From positions 476,057,573-476,121,572 of the forward strand of contig NC_081409.1 in assembly GCF_030272615.1 (NCBI RefSeq): 64,000 bases of DNA. The letters are read 5' to 3'. Position 1 is the stretch's first letter. Each line of letters begins with the position of its first letter. Source of the stretch: Cryptomeria japonica. Lineage: Eukaryota > Streptophyta > Pinopsida > Cupressales > Cupressaceae. Below are positions 1 to 12,880 of this stretch, in pieces. The translations under genes and the position numbers were made by a program. The notes under the pieces were generated by a model, which saw only the letters and a list, made by a program, of their open reading frames with translations, was not told where the DNA came from and did not search any database.

Positions 1-1500
1 AAATAATCAGACTCGTATGACATAGGATATGGTGCAGGACGATAAATGATCAGATTCGTATGACTGTTAATAGGACAAAGACAAAAAATTTGAGTTTTTC
101 AATAGCCGAGTATGACAACTGAGTATGACCAATTCTAAGATAGATTGATTTTTGACTAGGATAGACTAGTTTTGGACAGAATTTTGACTTAGGGTAGACT
201 AGTTCTGACATGGGCAAAGTTTTTGATCACTGAGTTGTTTCTTGTTTTCTCCAATTTTGGTATTCCATTTTTAGTCTGAGGGATGAAAACACAGAAAACA
301 CGCAGTATGAATAGTAACTCCAATCATAGCATGAAAACCCTATGGAAGTTGGCTTAGAGAAGAAAACCTTTGCTTGTTGACTTAGGTACACACCCAATAG
401 CTAATCAGAATACGGCCGCTGAGTCTCACGTAATGGATTCTCAACGCCGTATTAGCCGACTCCAAACACTGATGGGGGCACAATATGGAAAGTGTCTTGG
501 GAGAGTTACTATCTCTCTTGTACAAAGATTATCAACCTTTCGGAGGTGAATCAGGTAGCTTCTAATTCTAATTGGATCTAGTAAGGGGTTCGTTCGGCTT
601 GTTGAGGTATAAACTCAATTAAGAGGTCTACTAGCCTTAAAAACCAAGGTTCAATATACCCGAAGGTACTGAGGAGAGCTATTCCCAAGCATTGTCGTTG
701 ACTTGATTTTCATCAAATCATGTTTATTTTATAGTGGGTTGGAGTACTTGGCATTTAGTTGTTCCCACTTAGGTCGTTCCCCTCACACCGGCCGTAACGA
801 CTTTAAGAGTTTTTAAGCTCCTCGGTAGGGCAGGCCTACTGAAGATTTACAAATCTCAAACAAAGAAAATGCCTCAAGGGTCTGGATTTATGATTGTCTA
901 AAAAGACAAGAGCATACTCTCCTACCTCTCAGAATTTGCTTAAAACATGAAATACAAATTTGTTCTTTAACCAGATAGCAAGTTAGGTGCCTAAAAAATA
1001 AATTTAAAGAATATATGATGTTTAGTTGATTCTCTTTAGGCAACCTACAAAAATAACGTATCAGTAGTCATGTTGTTTTCATTCTTTGACAGGGGTATGT
1101 TTGATTGATAAATTCTTTGACAAGCGTCCTAGAAGAAACTGGTTAAGCTGTGAAAATATCAAGTAGACAGAAGACGATTCAGGGTTAGCATTAGCGTAAC
1201 CAAAATTTGACAGAAAACCTAAAAAGTGAAACTTGTTTTAACCCAACAGAATACAGCATCGTACGACAATTATCATAGAGTGAAATGACAAAAGGCTTTT
1301 ATCGTATGAGTTAGAACTAAGCATAGGATGATAGAAGATAAAATCAGATAATCAGAATAGAATGTCATACGACACCATTTTTTGATTCGTACGACAAATC
1401 AGAGGCTTTGAAAGAATGTCGTACGATGCAGTAATACCACTTGTACGATATTTTGCAGAGATTGTACGGATGAAACCTACAGGATAAAAAAAAGATTTTG
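1..1500 (-). repeat. Degenerate palindrome array (core GTCGTACGAC) in a retroelement leader
   Basis: Variants of the self-complementary core TCGTACGA recur at both ends of this stretch, for example near 12, 52, 1260, 1302, 1365, 1390, 1415, 1442 and 1463. Many copies are decayed to CGTATGAC or CATACGAC, as expected when CpG turns into TpG or CpA. The middle of the stretch has fewer copies and no ORF that I can assign. On the minus strand it lies directly downstream of a candidate PBS and LTR, so it reads as the 5' leader of a minus-oriented element that runs off the left edge. Confidence 0.55.
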
Positions 1501-1520
1501 AGGCCGAAAAAGTAGTCTTC

Positions 1521-1539
1521 GGCCCCACGATAGATGCCA
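1521..1539 (-). other. Candidate primer-binding site of the left-edge element
   Basis: On the minus strand the text is TGGCATCTATCGTGGGGCC. It starts three bases after an LTR-like end (CACACACA). It resembles the common plant Ty3 PBS form TGGCGCC..CGTGGGGCC with CpG sites lost (GCGCC to GCATC). I have not assigned the primer tRNA. Confidence 0.5.
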
Positions 1540-1542
1540 AAA

Positions 1543-4500
1543 TGTGTGTGTGAAAAGTGGATTTGTATCTGTATCTAGAATACACAACACTTCAATTAAG
1601 TCATTAGATGCATGGTTAGTAAATCAATAATCAATGAATAATAAACCATTATAAAGAGACTGTCATGCCCAAACTTTTGGGCAAAACACAACCGACAATT
1701 TTTTTTTCCACTTCCATAATTTTAAACTATACATAAATATATATATGTATATTTAAAATACACATATGATTACATATACATTTATATATATATATATTTA
1801 TCTAATATACACTTATATATTTAAAGTGAGGTTTATCCCCCTTTTAGTTAAACATACCTAAATTTACCATGATACCATAAACCCCAATTCTGTTTTAATC
1901 ATTACAAAAAGCCTCTTTTATTTATTTATTTATTTTTTTATAGATTTGTTTTTAAAAAAGATTTTGTTTTGTAATAATATATTTTTTTTTTATAAAATAA
2001 AGTTTTAAATAGTTTTTTTTTTTGCTTTATTTAAAAAGTGCAAATATATATTTTGATATATGAATATGTTGGTTTAAGTATATATATATATATATATATC
2101 AAACAAATAAGTTTATTATTAAGTAATGAATTCATTTAAACATTATATATATATATATATATTGGACAATAAATTTATTTGTTTATATCTGAGAAATGAA
2201 TTCTTTTAAATATTCAATATAGGCATGAAAAGCTATTTATATATATATGTGGTGTCTAGGACAAAAGCTTTCTATGAAAAATATAAAATCTAAAACATAT
2301 TTAGCAGATTGGATAATTTCTACAGATTTGAATCATTGAATTTATTTCCTTTTTATCAAAATCCTAGTTGCTAAAAGAAATAGATAGGTTATTTAAATAT
2401 TGATTTACTATTGACAAAATATAGTAAAAAGCAGAATTAAGTCAGTTAGAATAGCAACTCTAGAATTTCTATTTATTTCATTTAATCTGTTTAACTATAG
2501 ATTTTATTCTCTGTAACTAAACAAATGACAATATTTAATAATTCTAACAGCAACTATATTAATGACCAATTTAATAAATTTAACAGCAACTAGATAAATC
2601 TAGACTAAAATAAAACTTTAGAAATGACTATAATAAATCTGTTTTTTTTTAATTTTCTGCAATAAACAAAATGACAGATTTAAATAAAACTAAATATGAC
2701 ATTTCCATGTATAGATCTAAATTTTAGATTTTATTTTATTTCCCAACCTACTACATGTAGGTAGATCTATTCCATTTCTTTTCTAATATCTTGATTTTAA
2801 ATGCATAAAGGGAATGAATACATTTCTTTCTTTTCAAAGCATCCTATACACAACAAATATTTATTTCAAAACTAAAAACCAAAAAAAATCATTTCTTTTT
2901 TGCAATATAACATAAATAAATATCACATATCTTTAAAACATATTCCCAAGTCTTTATTGTCATTTTACAAATAGGTCTCTCATTTCAAATAGATGAGGAC
3001 TTTCAAAGAATATTAATTACATTTACAATATTTTTCTGCAACAATTAACTCCAACCATTTCTACATGTCTTGATATTTTCTTCTAACAACCTGCAAATAA
3101 AATAAAGAGATGATCATGGAGTGCTCACCTCCCAGCCTAGGCTAACTAGTAGCCACCCCCGAGCTCAGAGAACCAAGCCCTAGACAGGATTACACACATG
3201 CAATACAAAAGACAAGGGAAAACACCAGCTCAAACACAATCCCAACCCAGACTACACTGCACCACACATTTGTGATGTCTTTTCAAGGGTGGTAGTGGAC
3301 CAAGTACCCTAAGGAGACTGCAAGTATGGTAAAACATATAGCCACTTCATGGCAAAACAAAACATATAGCCACCTCATGGCAAACTAAATACTTCAAGTA
3401 TAACAACCCCACATTCCTTATGCCCCCCAAGGCATTCATGCCTTATTTTCCCTCCTTATGACCCCCAATGCATAAACAAGCCATGCAGCAAGGGTCACAT
3501 AAAATCCCTTGTGATCATTCTCATAACGAGAGCCTCTCACTCGAGGGCTATCACTTCTACCACCCACAAACCCACCCTCTCTCCCAAGAGTAGGAGGTCT
3601 TGTTTACTCCCAAAACACATACATTGCATAAGCACAAAACACTAAGTAAATTTCCAAGAAATACATGCATGAAAACTAGTCTTTCTCATAGGCATTTTTC
3701 TTTAAAAACAACATACAATAAGAAAACATTACAAGAAAAGTAGAACTAACCTTAAACTGCCCAAAGGTATGCTAGTTTTGTTGAGGATGAGCAACCCAAT
3801 TCCACAAGACTTCTCTTTCTACCCTTAGCCTGCATTCTAAATCTCAAATCTATCTTTTTCTTTTCAAAATTCTTTTGTCTCAAAAAATGGAGAGTGGGTG
3901 ATTACCCCCAAAATCTCTCTTTCTTGCTTAAGAAGACACTAGTGTGAATTCTCTCAAGTTTCTAAAACTAAAAAGGAAAGTAGGGTAAAATGGGAAAGGG
4001 AACTCTCTTTCAAAAAGGAAGGTTAACAACTTAGTTCAAGCCTTCTAATTTTCATTTTCGCACAACTTAGAAAAGTCACTTTTTAGGGTGTCTAAATGGT
4101 CACATGGGAGTAGAAACATGCCTAAAATTACTCCTAACCCTTAGGTATACCTTATGGGCTTTAGGATACCCTAATAAACTACCCCTAGGAGTCCATTTAA
4201 CCCTTTTTAAACCCCTCTGAAGTTTATTTTCGGGTCAAACCTAAGTTGACCATCCCAAAGATTCTTTACCTAAGGCAATTATGGAATCACATTAAATTTA
4301 ATTGAAAAAGCTATAGTTAAACAATTCTCTCTAAGAGACAAATTTAAAAACTCAAACATAAATCAACACGTGTCAAGTGACACAAAGAAAATACTTTTAC
4401 AAAATTGTACATGAAATCTTGTCTCTTGTTGGATTTAAGTAAGTCAAATAAATAACATTTAACACACATGCATCATTTACTATTACGAATAAAATACGAC

Positions 4501-6106
4501 ACAAACGGGGTGTTGTCTCTCCAAATAGACAAACCCTAGTTTTACAAACATACATAGGTCTAGGTTTTGTTCTCCGTAATATTTCCATGGTCACATGGAT
4601 ATCTTTTCCCGCGCCACTCAAATACACATTAGTAATTTCCAATAACCTCGTATAATATTAAACAAATGAATTAGAATACACATCAAACACTTCGCATACA
4701 ATTTTCATTTGAACAATTCAATATATCTCATATCCAATTAAATCCACATAAGCAATTATCATAATTCTCGTAATTTTGGTCCACACATAAAACATACATC
4801 TTAATTCTATTATCATAATAAAGTCCTGCAAATCCAATAATGACATACATCATCTCCAATTTATCCTATTCTAGAATCATATAGAGTTCTTTATCATAAA
4901 GCATATAAATGAAGCATCAACAATCATCAATGTTATCCAATCACGGAATCATATAAGTTCTACATCTAGACATAGCTGATTTATGTTAAATCAAGATTAT
5001 CCAATCAATGGATCTTTTAGGATTTCAAATTCATAACACATCAAAATGTACACCATAAGGTGCAATAACTCTATAACTTGGTTCAATTACTTTTCTCACC
5101 AATCTATCTATCTAACACAGTCCATTCTATTGAATTATAAAGCATTTATTAATAGGGTCAAACATGGTCAACTAAGTTAATCAAAGCTTGGTTTGGGGAA
5201 GGCCTTACAGAGACCCATTGCCTTCTAGTAGATGCAAGTTTAGTCTTGCTCTCATATTTTAAATGCAATACCAATGACTAGACAACACCTAAATGAAGGT
5301 TTTTTAAATCTATATGAGCATGCATATGAGTTAAATGGATGCAAGATTTAAGCTAGATATGCAAAGATTAATCTAACGTGATTTAAGCAATATATGAATA
5401 TTTAAGCTAAATGATTTAAGCAATATGAAATAACTAATATGCAATATCTCAATGCACAAATCTCAATGAACCTAGAGCAAAAATAACATAATTACAATAT
5501 ATTCTCCAAGATTTTTTTGAATGAGAGATTAGAGCTTGAATTTATAGAAAATTCAGAAAGAAACCAAAAGGTGAGATCAAATGATGATGAGCAGACAAGA
5601 TTTTCCAAGAGGAAGTACAATCCAGGTGAATTGATGTGATTGGATGCTTTTCTCATTTTTAAAGGAAATTGATCTAAAATTAAGATAAAATCAGAAAAAC
5701 TGATTTATTCTCTATTTCATTCAATTTTAATATTTAATTGCTTTCTTTGAGATTATTTATCAATTTTTAATTTGTTTTTCAAGATTATCTCCAATTGATT
5801 TCTTTTCTCAATTTTTAATTCTTTTTTGTCAATTAATTCCTTTTTTGATTTATTTCCTTTTTGAAGATTTGATGGCAAATTGATTTATTTCATTAAATAT
5901 GCTAGGATATTCAATAAAATAAATAGGATAATTGTTTTGAAAATGATTTACTTGGAATGACCAATTAATTAAATAAATATTTAATTAATATTGAGTGATT
6001 AATTTTGCCATGTGACATTGATGATTAAATAATTAATTGTGTGCTCAAGATTTATTTAATTGCCTTTGGTTAGGACCTTGGTGATGTTTTCGATATTAGG
6101 GGCCCA
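1543..6106 (-). mobile_element. Interrupted LTR of a minus-strand Ty3-type element
   Basis: The left border TGTGTGTGTG follows the PBS candidate. The LTR covers 1543-1660 and resumes after the family A insertion at 5215, giving roughly 1 kb of LTR once the insert is removed. The right border is uncertain: candidates lie at 6106 (GGGCCCA) or 6114 (TTTACA). The second half (5215-6106) is AT-rich with no ORF. Confidence 0.4.
1661..5209 (-). mobile_element. Family A solo LTR, copy 1 (3549 bp), TSD GAGAC
   Basis: In minus orientation it begins TGTAAGGCCTTCCCC and ends TTTTGGGCATGACA. It is flanked by a perfect 5-bp duplication GAGAC (1656-1660 and 5210-5214). It is homologous, inverted, to 43551-47365: shared blocks include the GGTTTGACCCGAAAATAAAC region (here near 4205-4240, there near 44350) and the TTAGCTTAGGCTGGGAGGTG region (here near 3130, there near 45340). 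There is no gag/pol, PBS or PPT inside, so a solo LTR is more likely than a complete element. The small ORF at 4397-4642 lies in the LTR body and is not supported as a gene. Confidence 0.88.
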
Positions 6107-7033
6107 TGGTTTACATGACCATTTTTAGGGTATTGCACTTAATAGATCATATATCTACTCAGTTTGATTCTTTGACCAAGGCATCAACCCAGCAGACAAT
6201 GGATAAATTCAAAGATGCCAAAGTACAAACATTTTTGCAAATGATTCATAGTGATAAGGCCTAGCTTGACAAAGAAATGAAACTAATTGATGAGGCCTTA
6301 ATGGAAGGTGGTAAGATTTATAAGTCTTGTATAGTTTTGATAAATTTTTCTACTAAAATAGACAAGCAGATAGATAAATGCAGAGGCCAGTTAGCTCAAA
6401 TTTCTCAAGCTTATGACCCTACGACTAACTTAATTGGCAATATTGAAGGCCAAATTTTAACAATTATGGAGCAATTTAGGAATTTTGAGGAGGAGAAGGA
6501 GAAAATGGTAAGGAGGGAAGGTGAACTCAGGAACCTAATTGGTCCCTAGTTAGACACCTTAGTGTACCATAAGATGGACTATATTCAAAATATGTCTCAG
6601 GAGACTCCAATTGAGTTGGTAGCAATAGAATTCCATGCTTATGTTTTGAATGGTTTTTTTCCAATTTTGGAGAAATTGCAAGCATGGTGGAACACCTATT
6701 TTGGGTTCCTTAAGGTTGCATATGCAGATGTTCTTAAATATGTATAGATCTGATCATCTGGTGTGTGTGTGTGTATATGTACAAAATATTTTTCTGCACA
6801 CCCTATCTTTGGCATTGATGTCAAAGGAGGGAGAGATAAGGTGAAAAATGTTCAAGTTGATTATGTATCAAGTGTACAATTTGGTGATGTGGATTTTTGA
6901 ATTGTTAATCTAAGGAAGAGGCTTATAATTTGGCCTTAGAACTCTTTCATTCTTGATCTGGTGTATAGGTTTCATAAGTTTCAACACTTAGCCATTTTTC
7001 ATAGGTGTTTCCATGAATGCCAAAGGGGGAGAT
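6107..7033 (+). pseudogene. 3' internal end of a copia-like element with coiled-coil ORF remnant
   Basis: An open frame runs from about 6139 to 6747. It is interrupted by TAG stops at about 6262 and 6547, but the frame continues beyond both. The product is charged and heptad-rich (around EKEKMVRREGELRNLIGP), suggesting a coiled coil, and ends with an aromatic-rich segment (LQAWWNTYFGFLKVAYADVL). I do not recognise a named domain. The frame ends about 290 bp before the PPT, so it is probably the last ORF of the element whose 3' LTR follows. No RT or integrase is visible, so the element is 5'-truncated or deleted. The C terminus resembles in style the tails of the other 3' ORFs in the window. 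Confidence 0.5.
7019..7033 (+). other. Polypurine tract before copia-type LTR
   Basis: The purine-rich GCCAAAGGGGGAGAT directly abuts the LTR start TGTTGG. This is the classic PPT-LTR junction (GGGGGAGATTGTTGG) of plant Ty1/copia elements. Confidence 0.8.
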
Positions 7034-7963
7034 TGTTGGTAATTGAGACTCATCTGGTGACTTTTGATGCTTGATTCATGGTTTAGGGTTGTCATTGATG
7101 GAAACTCTTCTTGGAGATTTGATCCAGTGGTCATGATTTATCTTATCCAAAATTAGGAGTTAACCGATAATTCAAGGCTATCTTAGTAATGTTTTGGTCC
7201 GGAAATATTTTCGATGATTGCGGTGATTTTGTGATCTCAGTGAATGGGAAGATCCTTAGGAAGCGTGTGACTATACTCTTTTGATGCAGTGCTATGTTTT
7301 GTTAAATATTGAAGCCAACTTGAAGCTACATGTTACACTTTTTGTTAGCCGACTTGGAGGAGATTATTTTTTATAATACCGGATATATAAGATTAAATTG
7401 GCAATTGGTTTTCAATGTAATACTGTTGTGGCGATCAGTTTTGGTGAGATTGAGCATAGTTTCACATGCACATTTGGTTCATAGATAATCCAGTAGCTCA
7501 TTGAGATAGAAAAAAATTCTTTGCAGAGTGAGTACAGTCAGAGATCTAGTGCTTAACCGGAACTCATTCATGCATTGTCAGATGCTACTTCAGAGTTTAT
7601 TTCACTGTATTTCCTCATTGTAATTGAATTGTAAGTTAGTGAGACTTCCCTAAAGGTTGTAGCCCTTTGGGTCATTGTAATTGAGAAGTGAGCCTCAATT
7701 CAAGTGCATCCCCATCTATGTAATATTTGTGTACTCCTATCCATAGTATATGAATATTGTGGGTTCCAGCTCCACCGTGGTTTTTCCCTTTCAAGGTTTC
7801 CATGTAAAAATTCTGGTCTTATGAATCTATGGTTTATTTATTGCTTGTTTATGTTCTTTATTGTTACACATTGCTAACCTGTGGATAAAGAATAATTTTA
7901 TGAATTTGATTTTTGACAGATCACTGATTCACCTCCGCCTCTCAGTGATCCCTGATTCTAACA
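7034..7963 (+). mobile_element. Ty1/copia-type 3' LTR (930 bp)
   Basis: It starts TGTTGGTAATTGAG after a PPT and ends CCTGATTCTAACA. Near 7772 it has the family signature CACCGTGGTTTTTCCC, followed by a TTTCCATGTAAA block and then, near the 3' end, the C/T-rich CTCAGTG tract. The same order is seen in the LTRs at 23517, 39442, 48335 and the fragment at about 25630. It is followed by GCCCA (7964-7968). GCCCA also occurs at 6102-6106, a possible TSD for a shortened element. Confidence 0.85.
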
Positions 7964-8040
7964 GCCCATTGAAATTTTTTGCTAAGCAGGTGTTTTAATC
8001 CTAAGAGATGAGGAAAGATAATATTAGGACAAGAGATCGC

Positions 8041-11000
8041 TTTGGAAAGAGTTCAAAGAAAAGAAAGATTAATTATCCCGATGGCCTTTTTACCCAAAAA
8101 TGAAGGTCGCGGAGAATGTCGGGTTCCTAAGGCAATGCATGATGAAGAAGTAAGAATCAAAGTGATGCGAAAATGGCCAAAGTTGGAATTTCCACGCTAC
8201 CCAAGCCTCCATGTGATAGAATGAATAGAACCAAGTGGAAGGAGAATACAAAAGTGTGGGAAGTTTTCATGACAAAGTTGAAACTTATCCGAGCCTGATG
8301 GAGAAAAGGTAAATCTTCCCCGCAAGATTGTCACCAAGCCATGAGTATGAAAGTGGGGAATGGATAAAGTGCAACCTCAGAGATGAATGATAGAGTGATC
8401 AATAGCGTGTTAGTAATATTGCGGAGAGCATTGCAATTTCTGATTAAGTTTAATAGAGGTGATGCATGCACTTTTAAATTAGGAACACGTGTCAGAATCC
8501 TCCAAAAGAAGTACTCTGACCCAAAAGCATAAAGATACCATAGTAGCTATTAGATATAGTTTTTTTGAAATCCTCCCCCCAAAATTTTCCAGGTCATTAA
8601 CTCATTGCATACTTAATTAAGTGTAAGGGTTGTCAGATCATTAAATAGTTAATAGAAGTAATGGTGTGAATTGTGTAACGATGTGATTTAGAAGGTGTTA
8701 AGCTGCAAGTAATATAGGGGCAGATACATGAGTCAACACAAGATATATCAATGGGTAGTTTACTCAGACTCTTCCAGTGACTCTCACAGCAAAGCAGGTA
8801 AGTGCCTAAAATTAACTCAATGAATTTACATAAGTAATGATGATCATGATTGGGTAAGATAGAAAATAAGCCAAATAGAAATTAAGTAGCTTAAATATCT
8901 AGTGCATGGCTTGAATATAAATAACTTAGAAAATGTAAACAAGAAGAAAGAAAAATGAAGTAATGGGTACCTAGAAAGTAGAACTGAAAAGGGAATTTGA
9001 ATGTAAATTTCCTCAAGTAATGCCCAATACTAGGTTTTACTTGGATACCCATCTGGGAGATTGCAACCTCATAGACATCATCGACATGATGAGAGAACCA
9101 GTTGCTATAGACAAAATAAATAGTATGGATCAGAGTGGTTTGATATAGGCCATAGGGTTTCCCATGGCTACAGATGCCAATGATTTGGTCAAACAGTGAT
9201 TTCAACATTATGATGCAAGTAAAAGGCAGGTCATTTGTAATTGTATGGTGTATGGAGATTTAACACTCGGGGGTTTGAAAGAACTTCTTGGAATTCCCAC
9301 CCCCATTGCATGGATAAATAGAATTAGAGACTAGGCAGAGAAATAATTTTAGGAAGAAAGGCCAGTGTGTGAAAAGACTATGCGAGAGGAGTGGTATGTT
9401 AGGAAGCAAGGAAAGGTACTACCTAAACTACCCACCCTAGTACTGAGAAAGGAAATGCATCCAAAGGTGTATATTACAACCACCTATCTCAATAGGATAG
9501 TTGGGTTAGAGATTAGCAACTTGTTTCATGAATGGATGTTCATGTACATCTAGAGCTTGAGGCAAAATAAAGGAACCTATGACTGGGCCACATTCATCAC
9601 CAGCTCCATATACCATTATATAGAAGATACTTGAAGAAATGTTTATATGTCTTCCTATATGGTATATGCATGTGCAGTAAAAAAAAAAAATCAGGGTGTG
9701 AATACCATGGGCATTCTAGGAATAGAACCAGGGAAGAATTTAGTGCATGCATATTTCCCGCAATTGGAAAAGGAGTCTATGTTGCATTACAAGGAGGTTA
9801 CTGACTATTTACCATGAAGATCACTTGAGAAATAGAAGGGATACCTGGAGAAAGGGTACTAGAAGAAATAAGAAAGGTGATTCAGTGCTATGGAGGATGG
9901 TATATTCAATTCCCCACTTGGTCATATCTAAGGGCACAAGGATTTTCAGGGAGACCCTTTAAGTTGCCAACATACCCATCATTATGGGCTTGGTTAACTG
10001 AATTTTGTAGGAAAATGGTAGATTTTCATGACAACTACCTAAGCTCTCATCGAAGGGTTCAAATTCCTAGTAAAGATTGGGGAATTAAGATGTGAATCAT
10101 TGCATAATGCAAAGAAAGAAGAAGAAGACTTGCTAGCTAGACATCTACAATACTTCCAGTATACCAGGAAGGATTATGATCCATTGCACATAATAAAAAA
10201 TAATTGCTAGAAGGGTCAAGCACATTCCAGACATAGATGACTACTGGATGGATTGTGAAGATGAAAAGGAAGTAAGGAAAAGGAAATATTACCAGAGATT
10301 GACATTGGCACAAGTGAGGCAATTAGGACCTGCTAAAACATGGATTGAAGTGCCTCTAGAAATAATGAAAAATGATGAAGAAATCTTATGGTATGACTAA
10401 CTAACAAATAATGTGGAGGAAAGGCCATTAATAAAACCTACGCCAAATGAGCTAGAGATAGTTTCAATGGATCAGGAGAACCAACCTCTCCTGAAAGCAA
10501 CTAAAAGGTGGTTGGTGGCATATAAAGTATAAATGGTGTAGATAGGGACAAAGCTCACAATAAGAAGGAAGAGGAAAAGAAAGGACACAAAGGAAAATGT
10601 AGACTTTCTAGTTCATAAGAGAAATATAGACATGACTAGGATCATAGAGCTCAATACCTTGGAAGTAGAGGAATTGGATCAAGAAGGGGTTGAGGTATTC
10701 ACTACCGATCCAAACCTAAATATGGTAGCCAAAAGTAAAAGGAAGGAGCCCCAGAATCAAGGTAGTTAAATTGTGCAAGCAATCATATGGGATGAATGAG
10801 CCAAAACACAGAAGGAAATATACCAAGAGCATGTATTGTGGGCTATTCCCATAAATGTGTCTCAGTCTGCTGCACAGTTATTCCATCTCCCTTGTCAGTT
10901 AATAACATCCTAGGTGATATAGTAAAGTTAGTTAGATTTGGTCTTGCAGAAGACCTGAGATTTTATGATGATGTAAATTGGGTGTTGGAAAAGCACCTCA

Positions 11001-12880
11001 AAGGAACTCTAGGGGAATGGAAAAGGAAGTTGGAGAAAGGAAAATCACCTCAAAATCTGTCACACAAAACAAAAGCGATGACAAGTAAGAGTGTGATTGA
11101 CCAAGTGATAAACTTGGAGGGATTAGGAGAATTAGAAGAGGCCACACAAAAGGAGAAGGATACACAACTTGAAGGGGATGAAACTCCCACCATGAAGTAG
11201 AAGAGGATAGAAGAAGAGCCAACCCTTCGTGAAAAGGATCAACAAGAAGGAATGGTTGAGAATGTTGAAATGCGGGCCACGAGGGAAAATAGGCAAAGTG
11301 AAGAAGCATCTCACCAAGAAGTGATAATAATCCTACATTAGGAAGAACCAGGAGACCCACAACAAGAAGGAACCAAGACCCTGCATCCAAAGGCCCATCA
11401 ATCACCGCATAAGGAAAATATTGCTGAAGACGGTAAATATCAAACACAAGAGTTTAAAGAATTGGTAAATGTGACAGATAGTGGGATGGACCAAATAAGT
11501 GAAAAAAGAGAAAAATAAAGGGGAGTCACCTTAGGTTGAAGAAAAGAATAACTCTGATAGAGGAGAAGACAAAAATTTGAGCTGAAAATAGCCAAAAACA
11601 AGCTGGAAATAAGGGAAAGGGAAAGCCATAGAAAAAGTGGCATACATAGTGAATGAGGAAACAAAGAATATGCCTGAATGGCTAAAACAATAGAAGGATC
11701 TTAGAAGACCGATATAAGTAATCCCACTAGATTTCAACAGTTTATTGACAAGTGCACCCCACACCAAGAAAAGGAAAATGATAAAGGCACAATATACCAC
11801 CTAGATGAACCCAGGAGGAGAACGAGAATTACACATTGTGGAACCTATAATCAAGGAAGGGGAGGAAGAACCAACTAATCATGAATATAGGATAACTACA
11901 GTTCAGCTAGGAAGAACCTCTAGAGATGAAGTTGTAAGAGTTGGAAAAGAAGGATTTTTCATCATGGAAGAAAGAATACAAAGAGATGAGAGGAAATTGA
12001 AAGAACAAAAAGTGCAAATAGATCAATCGATAAAGTTCATAAAAGGGATTCCCAGGAAGGGAGAAAATCTATATAAAATCCTAGCTCATCTAGTATTGGT
12101 ATCCCAAGAGGAAGCGGAGGCAGTATATGGTAGATAATTAGGTTGAGCAGGTGCTAACTCATGCTAAGTCTTTGCTGAAGGTGGTGATGACTAGGTATAC
12201 TACCTAGGTAAAGCTAATTGAAAGGATGCATAGAGGCCAAAGAAGACATGAAGAACTGTTGGAAAATGTCAAGGTAGAGACATCATATTTCTAGGCTGCG
12301 GAGGGGATGACAGTGGGAGAAATTGTAGAGAGGAAAATATTGACCAAGGAACAAATTCCCCAAATAAAGATCAGAACAGTTGTTAACACTTGGAAAATAA
12401 ACAGTTTGCAAGAAGGAATAGAAAAATTGTAAAAGGCGAAAAATGAAGCGGCAGATGTACAACATTAGAATTCTAATCTCATAGAATTACTAATGGAAGG
12501 ATTAGTAGATGAAGTGATGGAGATGGACGAAGATAGGGCATTGGAGGAGTTCAAGGAAACATGAGACATAAAAGTATTGAGATTAGGCAAAGATGCAGAT
12601 CCGCGAGTCTTGGGGAACATCGGACAAATCCAAAGCTGGGTAAGACAGTATGATGACAACATTACCGAAGAGGATCGAAACACTGAATTTGTGTGAGCAA
12701 AATGCCAAGTGCAAGAACACAATTTTTTCACCGTAAAATAGTCTAAAAGAAAGGAGATGGCTCAAATTCTAACAAGTTTGTAGCAACATTGGATGTAATT
12801 AGGAGAATTCAGAGGGAAAAAATAATTCAAACATTGACCAAGAACAAGAGTAATGTTGAGCTATCAACATTTTGTCTTTT
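8041..12880 (+). pseudogene. Decayed retroelement 3' ORF (uncharacterised family), plus strand
   Basis: A chain of frame-shifted and stop-interrupted segments extends over nearly 5 kb. At about 9200-9300 the reading YDASKRQVI...LTLGGLKELLGIPTP matches the spacing of segments in the two minus-strand copies (YDPQTQTI at about 31890; YNPDTR at about 61130). At about 9900-9960 the segment PTWSYLRAQGFSGRPFKLP parallels YGFEGEPYLL (about 31080) and FTGEPFLLP (about 60400). After this come long acidic/basic tracts (10796-11200, 11805-12137) and a coiled-coil-like tail ending near 12890. Many stops fall where CAA/CAG/TGG/CGA codons would fit. The N-terminal region (8041-9000) is poorly resolved. The function is unknown; it is interpreted as the ORF between pol and the 3' LTR. 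Confidence 0.5.

Noticed and set aside
10998-11447. 149-codon minus-strand hydrophobic ORF, with neighbours 11440-11800
   Set aside because: Shadow of the plus-strand acidic/basic coding of the 3' ORF (purine-rich codons read as Leu/Phe/Ser on the opposite strand).
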